This document shows, piece by piece, positions 20,651 to 28,044 of a stretch of DNA of 28,044 nt. Source of the DNA: Pelargonium cotyledonis. Its lineage: Eukaryota; Streptophyta; Magnoliopsida; Geraniales; Geraniaceae. The notes under the pieces are model-generated. The model had not been told where the DNA came from and searched no databases. It saw only the letters and a program-made list of their open reading frames with translations. A program made the position numbers and the translations under genes. The stretch spans positions 1 to 28,044 of the forward strand of contig JAYMTA010000479.1 of assembly GCA_036897625.1 (NCBI GenBank), read 5' to 3'. The stretch's first letter is position 1; every line of letters begins with the position of its first letter.

Positions 20651-23600
20651 ATGGCCGCACCAGAAGCTCCTCTAAATTACGTCGGCGTCGCCCGCAAGTC
20701 CGCAGCCTTCCGCCTCATGAAACAGATGGTGCCGTCTCTCTCTATTTCTGTCTAGGCAATGTGTGCATATATTTAATGGAAACTTGAAATTTACGAACTT
20801 CTCGTTTTTTCGCTTTAATTGTTGCTGCGATGTGTTTCTTTGCTGATTTATGGTCTGCAATTTGTGTTTTTTCAGGGGTGGGAGGAAGGAGAAGGGCTAG
20901 GGAAAGACAAGCAAGGAATCAAAGGACACGTTAGAGTTAAAAACAAGCAGGACACTGTTGGTTTGTTTCCTTCTCATTTTGTTCATTGATTCTGTTATTA
21001 TGACATAAATTGATCACTTGATGAATTTTTGAAATATTTGATTTGTGATAGGTATTGGTTTGGAGAAGCCAAACCCTTGGGCTTTTGACACCTCACAGTT
21101 TGATAGCATACTGAAAAGATTGAAAGTGGTATAGTTTTGCTTTACTTTTTCTTTTATGCAATACCATTAAGCTTCCATTTCTGAACAATTTGTTGATTTT
21201 CTCATTATTTTGATTGGCAGCAATCAACAAATGTCAATGACCAAGGTATGATGTAGTGAAATAGCTTTATGTTGCTTGCACCAAATGCTATTACTAAGCA
21301 TTTTCTAAGGCAGTTTGTGTGATTGGCAGTTGATGAAAAGGACAATGACCAAGCAGAAACTGAAATTGATGCCCCCAAAGATGTTAAAGAAACAGTTGCC
21401 AAGGTTACTCGACCACAGGGGAGGTCAGTACTTATAGCTTAACTTGTGTGTTTCTCATATTGGAGGATCATTGATTCAATTAAATAATTTGACCAACTTT
21501 TTACTCATGTTAATATCATGCTTATCAGATACAAGAAAAGGGAGAGGGGAAAGCTTGTTAGTTCATATTCATCAAAAGATCTTGCAGGAATTCTTGTAAG
21601 TACTGAATGTTTTTGCTACTAGTTAATGTCTTTAATGGCTCAATGGAGTTATTTTTACAGCAAGACAGCCTAGACTATTATTAGAACTAATCCCACTCTT
21701 ATAGGGAGTGTATGATTGTGCTTGTAATGCTTATAAACTCTTGTGGTTGTACTCAAACTTGTTGTATGTATTTAGGATACCTACCATTATCAAAATCATA
21801 TTATCATCTAAGTTACTAGGTTTGTGACAAAGAAAAAACTTTGATTAGTTTAATTTTGTTGTAGTTTTCTAAGTTTGCTGCTTTTTATATGATGCAGTGT
21901 TTCTTGTATGTCTCCGTCAATAGTTTCACAGCATGTGTGTGCAATCAGAGTGCTGCAAACCCATTCAGAGTGTAGAAAGTTACAAATTGACATATTTTGC
22001 CTATCTAGTAGCAAAAACTATATACACGCCTAGTACTACAGAGGAAGTGGAATAGTTAAATTGACTTTTAGTGGCGTTGAAGATGAAGTGGTCAATGCAT
22101 TTTTCGTTCTAAAGTTCCTCTTGTAATGACTAATTGGATGTGAATAATTTTTTCACTTTCTATGCAAATGTTTCTTTGTACTTTTTCAGTACTCTGAATC
22201 TATGACTGGCAGTTGCACTTCTAGGAAAAAAATTTACTCATAAGTTCATGATTTGCTTATGTAGCATTTTTTTACTTCACATGAGGCTCTTATATACAGA
22301 CTATTTCATAGAGTGACTTGCATCAGCTTTGGTCCTGCTTCCGCTTTTATATATTGCAGTATCTAATTCTTTTGTCGCTATTTTTTATTTTATAAAGTTG
22401 AGCTACATGATAGAGGCAGCTCTCCCCTTTTCCCATAATCCTTTCACGCCCCACCCAATAGCATTTAAAACCATGACATCCACGAGAGAAGTGACGCATT
22501 AACAATTGGGATGCCCCCTTCTTGGGAACATTTTTAATGGTTTTGAAAGTCTGAATTCACTTGATATTTCTTGGACGTAAAACTTTATAATTTAATGGTG
22601 TGTATGAATTTTAATTTGGCATGTTCCGTTCTTTCCCTGATTTTTGTTACGAATGACTCTAGCTTTAAAGTTGAATTTTGGTTCAGTTTTCCGCTATAAT
22701 ATATTATTCTAAAACTGTATGTAGGTCAATAGAAGTGAGGAGTCACCAAAACCGAGTCCTTTATTAGCTGTGGAGGTGGAATCAGATAAGACATTTGAAA
22801 TCCTAGATTTTGATGCTGAAGGTAATCTTTCTTCTTTTGGACAAAGTCAGTAGTATTAAATTGTATTTTCTATCAAAGACTTTTTTTCATTCTAAACAAA
22901 ACCTTTGTGACTTGATATTCACATTGTCTATGTTAAGAGTTACTTGTTTGCAGTTCTCTTTTTCTCTTTCTAGGCTAGTCGTTTCTGACTTTATTTATGG
23001 TGTACTTGTAAGAGGTCTTAGTTCTAAATTGTTTGTTTATATTCTTCTCTCTGTTCTGTTCACAGATTATAGTCCTTAACATTGTTATTATTTACTTGAT
23101 GAATGATGAACACACAGCAGTTGCAGTGCATGAAAATCTTTTCCTATTTAATATTGCTTCTACGTTATAATCCCATGTAATGGTCTAATCACCATGACAG
23201 GAAAGAACCATGTAGAACTTCCTCCGGACTGGTGGGGCTATAAATTAGGGTTTGTCTCCGGAGGTTTTCTTGGAGCAGCTTCAAGGAAGAGATCACGCAC
23301 TGGTGAGAAAGCTCAAAACTACAAGGAGAGGACTGAATTTTGTGAAGATGATCAAGAGAATCTTTACAATCTTGTCCAAGTATGTACTTCTGTTCTTGTT
23401 TGAGTTCTGTGTAAAAACCTGTTCATTACCCATTTTGTTGAACATAGTCAATATTTTGAACATTTCCATAAATGAATCAAATAAGAAGATTTTCAACTGC
23501 CTCTTCAAATAGAAATGCTTCAAGCTTAGCTGAATTTCAACAAATGGGTTGAATAGGTATTCATTGGATGAAGTTATATTAGATGTTACTTCCATTCAGA

Positions 23601-24388
23601 AAGAGATATGCAATGAAAGTCATTGGAGTTTGCAGGGTTGTGATTGACGCCTGATCATTAAAAATTTCAGGATAAGGCAACGACTGGGAAGCAAGGACTT
23701 GGTATTAAGGATCGACCAAGGAAAATAGCGGGTTGTCGCTATGAAGGGAAGAAGACATCATTTAATGATAGTGAGGATGAGGATGAGGATTCTGATTATT
23801 CTAATTCCTCAACTCAACTAAAAAGTGCGGACACTTCTGAGGTGGAAAACACTGATGAACCGAAATTGAAGATGAAAAAACTGTGCAAACAGCTTCTTCG
23901 TCAGGTCTGTTATCTTTAGTTGCTTGTAGTGAAGAACAATTTCTTATTTGTGTCACTGACTGACTGCTTGTGACAGGCACCTAGCAATTCGTTAAAGCTG
24001 AAACAGCTGAAAGTTCTGATCGATGAGCATTCACCTTCTGTTTTTTCAAACTTAAGTTCAAAGAAAGATGCACGTGCTTACTTGAAAAAGAAGGTAACAT
24101 TGGGTATATATAGTTAGATGCTTAATACTTCTGTACCTCGATGTTTTATAATGTTTCACTGAGGTATTAGAAAATTGTAACTACAGTGAGCAAGGTCCTT
24201 TACTTCATTGGTTCTTTTGGATTAGATGTGTTATCTAGTTTATTTGTTGAGCTAGTTGCTTTTGTTGTTTTCTCCTTCTTTTGTTTGTCTTAACACAAGT
24301 CTGTCTTAACATTTCCTTGTAGCTGGAAAGCAGTGGGAAGTTCTCTGTGGAGGGAAAGAGAGTGAGTCTCACTTCGAGCAAGGCATGA
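20651..24388 (+). CDS. G-patch domain protein, PINX1/GPATCH4-like
   Basis: G-patch proteins of this type bind and activate DEAH-box RNA helicases (Prp43/DHX15 class) in ribosome biogenesis or RNA processing, mostly in the nucleolus. Exons are 20651-20728, 20876-20960, 21052-21128, 21221-21245, 21330-21423, 21529-21595, 22725-22821, 23201-23379, 23671-23904, 23977-24093 and 24323-24388; they join in frame to 372 residues. The N-terminus has a typical G-patch (27-57: [15 protein letters not shown]...QDTVGIG). Residues 182-196 carry [15 protein letters not shown], a Trp-rich block that I recall from related plant proteins. A second, weaker glycine motif ([17 protein letters not shown]) starts near residue 239, followed by an acidic run (267-276). 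The C-terminal third is Lys-rich with a helical [12 protein letters not shown] segment, probably for RNA binding or nucleolar targeting. ATG 20651 is in good context (ACCATGG). Function is inferred from family. Confidence 0.92.
21596..22724 (+). other. Large intron 6 of the G-patch gene
   Basis: The intron is 1129 nt, with donor GTAAGT and acceptor TGTAG, much longer than its neighbours. I see no gene or clear transposon in it; it is T-rich as normal for plant introns. Confidence 0.7.
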
Positions 24389-24977
24389 AAATTTTGTTGA
24401 AAGAAGTTTTTGTGATCCTGTACCTTCTGTACATTGCAGTTGAGGCAGGATATTAGTATGAGAGATCAGATGATAAATGCATTCTCTGAATTTACTGTAG
24501 TTATGAGATGAACCTGGGTACATTTTGGATGCCATTTTATGTTATTTTTCTTTTTATTTTCTAGTAAACTATAATATGTTGAGAGTTGTTTATGTAGGGA
24601 GTAATTTGTATTGTCAACAAATGCTTTGATTGTATTCTTATGTTATCTGGGCGATGGATGGATAAGATTATGGATGCATTCGAGTTTTGAAGTCTGTCCT
24701 CCAACAATTAATATATATATATATTTTGTTCTGTTCCCACATAGCACCAATTGAATAGTCTTGCTTCATGTTGCGATGCCTGGGATTCTTAGAGGGTAGG
24801 CTATACAAATAAAAATGATCTTTATGGCAGAGGATTCAACCTTACTGAAAAGAACAAGTCCCTAAACTAGCTTAGCTTGTTGCAAATTATTCTTTCTGAA
24901 TGGTGAGTGAATCATTTTTAACTTATTATTTGAACGTCCTATGACTTGGAATTTTAAATTCAGATTGTTGAGAGTTG
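24389..24977. other. Shared 3' region between the G-patch gene and SPO11-2
   Basis: These 589 bp separate two convergent stop codons. They contain the 3' untranslated regions of both genes and a short TA run at about 24710-24724. Overlapping 3' ends, and so antisense transcript pairing, are possible, but I cannot place the polyadenylation sites. No other gene is visible. Confidence 0.6.
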
Positions 24978-27500
24978 TTAGACGTAATTGTTTTGTACAA
25001 TTTGTTTAGCTATGTACTTCCCCAAGAAATCATATCCATGGAAGTAGAGCGCTTCAATTTCTGCCCTGTGACCTTTCTGAACCATCACTGCCAGCTCCTC
25101 CCTGTAGCTATCCTGTTACCCACCAAAAATGGAGTGAGCCTTTTGGGATTAAGGTTTGTTGAGACATGAAACTCTGCAGTCTAGGGACTCTACCTGCAAG
25201 ATTTCTGAGGAAATCAAGCCTTTAGCTATCTGCATGTCCCTTGGCTTCAACGGAATTAGAGATTGTTCGGGTATCAGTTGTATATCCTCACCTTTTAGTC
25301 CCAACCACTTCACATTGCAAGCTGAAAATTCCTCAAAGAAAATGGTTACTGATAACTTTCAACTTTCTAGGAGATCAGATTACTACAATCTAACCCTGAC
25401 ACAACGAGAAAGTACCATATCTATATGCCTCGAGACCCATCCCTATACTTCCGAACTTGAAGGTGCATAGTATAGCTAGTCCAGCTGGGTTCCTAGAAAA
25501 TTTTGAATCAAGTTCATAAGTCATGAGTGAGCACTAGTAGTTTCTGAAGAATGACCATATCTGTTGTAAGAATGAGAAAAGGTGATTATTACCAGTCAAC
25601 AAGTGCTAGAATTGGCAAGTTCGGGAAAGCCCTGCTCATTCGGTGAAGGAAATACCTATTATGCGCAAAATAAGCATGATGCGAACCCGTAGTTGTCCAA
25701 AGCAATATGCATCATGAGTTTGGAGAACTGAAATCTGTTTTAGATTTACCTCGTGGCAATATCTGGGTATCCTCTGGCTGTGATAATAATACTTGGAATC
25801 TGGTTGAATAAGCCATCCTCAGCAAGCCGTTGGAATATTGCATGCTAAACATATCCAAGCACCCAACATTTGTAAATAAGCTGATCAATCACAGGTTGGT
25901 TCTGTGTTTCATGAAAGTTTGAAGATTTGTCAAGAGAATATACCTTTTCCACAACAATGATATACCGTGCATCTGAACTCATAACTAACTTCTCTAACAG
26001 ATTCAGGTCACCAGTAATTGGGTACCCAGAAGAACCCAAAACAGAACAATCCACAACATCTTGGTTGGGTTCCTGTTACATGAAAATGGAAGAGGCAAAA
26101 ATAAGCTATTGTAAATAATTTTTTAGCCCATTCAGATAGAGGACACTAGGCAAAAACCCCATTCAAAGTATTAGAGAAACTTATCTTCTACAAAGGAAGA
26201 ACAGATTTAGATAACAAAAGAGACCCAAGAAAGTGAATAATTTACTTTGATTATGGTGAGGAATGCCTTACTCATCCGTGGCATAATTTTCTAATTTTAT
26301 GAATTTTAAAGCAAGTGAATAATTTAACCCCAATCACAAGGACCATCTACATTCTCTGCTATGCCATTGTCTATTGAAGTAAGGTCAATCATGCTATGAT
26401 GCTATACTCATGTAACTAATATCGCAAAAGAGATCAGATACACACCTGCAGCAACAAGCGGCCAACAACAAGTCCTCTGCTAGATGCCATGATTCCAAGA
26501 CTGAATCTGCTGCACCGAAGCAATGCTACAACATCTGCAAGTGTAGCATCAAAAGAAGGCCTCAGATATGTAAGTGTATCAGTCTACGTGAAGTGTAGAT
26601 GAACTGAAAACCATCAAACAAAGAAGGGAAGTGTGACCTTGGATTGCCCTGTTGACCTGAGACTGGCATGAGAAATAATCTGGCGAATTACAAAGCAACT
26701 TGTAGAAGAGCTCTCTCTGGGTGACTCGCTTATCTTGAACCAGGATCTGAAGACACATCTCCATCACCTTCCACACTACACCAGAAATCTGAGTAAGTAA
26801 ATTTAAAAATGGTTTAAGAAATGGCATGTGATTATGATTGTAAATTGTAATTGATACCTCTAATAAAAGCTTTAGCAGCATTTGGTCTCATCAGAGATCT
26901 TGTGCAAAACGAGTGAGACAAGAATATCCAAGAAACATCAGTCAACAATCCCTGATTCACTCGGCTGTTACTTGAATTCCTGTTGATCTGTTCACCACTA
27001 ATATCAGTACATTCTCTATATATTGGTTCTGGTTCAATGAATTCGTATAAAATAAAATGTAGATTGTTCATCTGCTACTTGAGTCATAGACCTGTACTAG
27101 AAAATTAAAACGCTCAATTTTCTCTGTATTCGTAAGGTTTCTCACTTTTCAGCAACCAAACCTCCAGTAATTCAATGTTTCGCTTAAGCATTTGCAATTC
27201 AAACACGAATTTGAAAGTACAGAAGCTGCGAATTCAAAACTTAAACCAACAAAAATTGCATTACCAAAGGGAGATCAGAGATGGCGGGAACAGGAGAGCT
27301 CAAGATCTTGAGAAAATTGAGAACCGCGACTTCGATCCTCGCTCGAACCTGCAAAAGATAAGTTCAAATTGAAGAGCAGAAGAAACAACGGCGGCCACGA
27401 GAACCGAGAAAATTACCTCAGAAGAAGGGAGGATATCGGCGTAGCAGAGATGTTGATCGGAGAAGAAGGACATCGCCGAAGATCCGCTCAGATCTTCCAT
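24978..27500 (-). CDS. SPO11-2: Meiotic recombination protein SPO11-2 (topoisomerase VI A-like)
   Basis: SPO11-2 acts with SPO11-1 and MTOPVIB to make the DNA double-strand breaks that start meiotic recombination. Exons are 27500-27417, 27348-27265, 26987-26858, 26775-26638, 26534-26446, 26072-25944, 25844-25750, 25655-25593, 25492-25416, 25321-25194 and 25112-24978; all joins keep frame and give 383 residues, the same as I recall for Arabidopsis SPO11-2. The 5Y-CAP (winged-helix) region carries [12 protein letters not shown] with the catalytic Tyr124. The Toprim domain has YIIVVEK (metal-binding Glu217) and LVDWNPAG (Asp270, Asn272). Asn in place of the second Asp of DxD is usual for the SPO11-2 branch and is not damage. 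The start [18 protein letters not shown] matches the family. No stop or frameshift is seen, so the gene appears intact. It is tail-to-tail with the G-patch gene. Confidence 0.96.
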
Positions 27501-27620
27501 TTTCGCAACTCTCCGTACGGTTTTTGGCGCGCAAGAGACAGAAACAAATTTGAACTTTCTGACCAAGAAGACGAGTGACTTGACTTGACACGACGCGACG
27601 GCGCTACAATTAGAACGTAT

Positions 27621-27648
27621 ACGACGTCGTATGAAAAAAAACCACGTG
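27621..27648. promoter_or_regulatory. ACGT-core palindromes upstream of SPO11-2
   Basis: ACGACGTCGT at 27621-27630 is a perfect 10-bp palindrome and CACGTG (G-box) lies at 27643-27648, 120-150 nt upstream of the SPO11-2 start codon; a TGACGTC follows near 27672. These are bZIP/bHLH-type binding sites by sequence. Actual use is inference. Confidence 0.4.
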
Positions 27649-27709
27649 ACCACGCTGTACACACGCACACATGACGTCTCTGTTACCGTCAATCAGCATA
27701 TTCTATATT

Positions 27710-28044
27710 ACAGGGTTAAGTTATATTTAATACCCAAATTTTGGGGAAATACTAAATTTAGTATCTATAATGATGATAGGTGTGTTGAATAGTGATGACG
27801 TGGACATTATAGGCTTATGCGGATTTTATGTGCAAGAGATAATTAAATGACATGGATTTTGTGTAAAAAATACCAAAAGGAAAAAAATTCAAAACATTAA
27901 AAGTTTCATCTTCTCTCCCATTCTCTCACGCTCTTCTCTTCGACGAAGACACACCAGGCACATCGCCGCCGGAACCACAGATGAAAGACGGCGTACAACG
28001 TGGCGGCGAGGACAATCCACAAGCTGCTCCCGGCACTTCCCTCA
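27710..28044. mobile_element. Possible left end of a second TIR-type element, cut by the window edge
   Basis: An AT-rich block from about 27712 (GGGTTAAGTTATATTTAATA) changes near 27940 to GC-rich, CCG/GGCG-rich text. This is the same arm-then-core layout as the MULE at 14533-16137, although the end sequence differs. The window stops before any right end, so neither a TIR pair nor a target-site duplication can be tested. It could instead be the 5' region of a further gene. Confidence 0.3.

Noticed and set aside
25592..25593. Loss of a Toprim metal residue in SPO11-2 (DWN instead of DxD)
   Set aside because: As I recall, SPO11-2 proteins of other plants carry the same DWNPAG motif, so this is a branch feature and not a defect.

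Overview
The window reads as nuclear DNA of a flowering plant, most likely a core eudicot. The genes have many short exons with GT-AG introns, the intergenic DNA is AT-rich, and all six recognisable genes are plant families. I cannot name the species. There are no bacterial operons, CRISPR arrays or RNA genes that I can support.

Layout. (1) 361-826, plus: the 3' part of a small heavy-metal-associated (HMA) isoprenylated protein with a C-terminal CVIS prenylation box; its first exon is outside the window or unresolved. (2) 3565-5592, minus: a type-1 1-aminocyclopropane-1-carboxylate (ACC) synthase gene with the usual four exons, broken by one in-frame TAA at 4156-4158. (3) 5760-10816: about 5 kb without genes, containing a SINE-like relic. 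(4) 10817-14262, minus: plastid 2-C-methyl-D-erythritol 2,4-cyclodiphosphate synthase (ISPF) in three exons, with a 2.5 kb intron 2 holding repeat debris. (5) 14533-16137: a 1.6 kb non-autonomous Mutator-like element with long terminal inverted repeats, a probable 9-bp target-site duplication and a GC-rich core; a SINE follows. (6) 16982-19951, minus: DDA1, four exons. (7) 20651-24388, plus: a G-patch protein of the PINX1/GPATCH4 type, eleven exons, sharing a roughly 700 bp divergent promoter with DDA1. (8) 24978-27500, minus: complete SPO11-2, eleven exons, 383 residues, tail-to-tail with the G-patch gene. (9) 27700-28044: probably the edge of another transposable element.

The genes do not form a pathway. 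They cover ethylene biosynthesis (broken copy), plastid isoprenoid synthesis, CRL4 ubiquitin ligase function, helicase/RNP activation and meiotic double-strand break formation. I rebuilt the exon joins by hand; every join keeps frame, and the totals are ISPF 230, DDA1 97, G-patch 372 and SPO11-2 383 residues.

I do not see a new multi-gene system. The strongest unusual observations are the nonsense codon in an otherwise intact ACC synthase gene and the Pack-type Mutator-like element.
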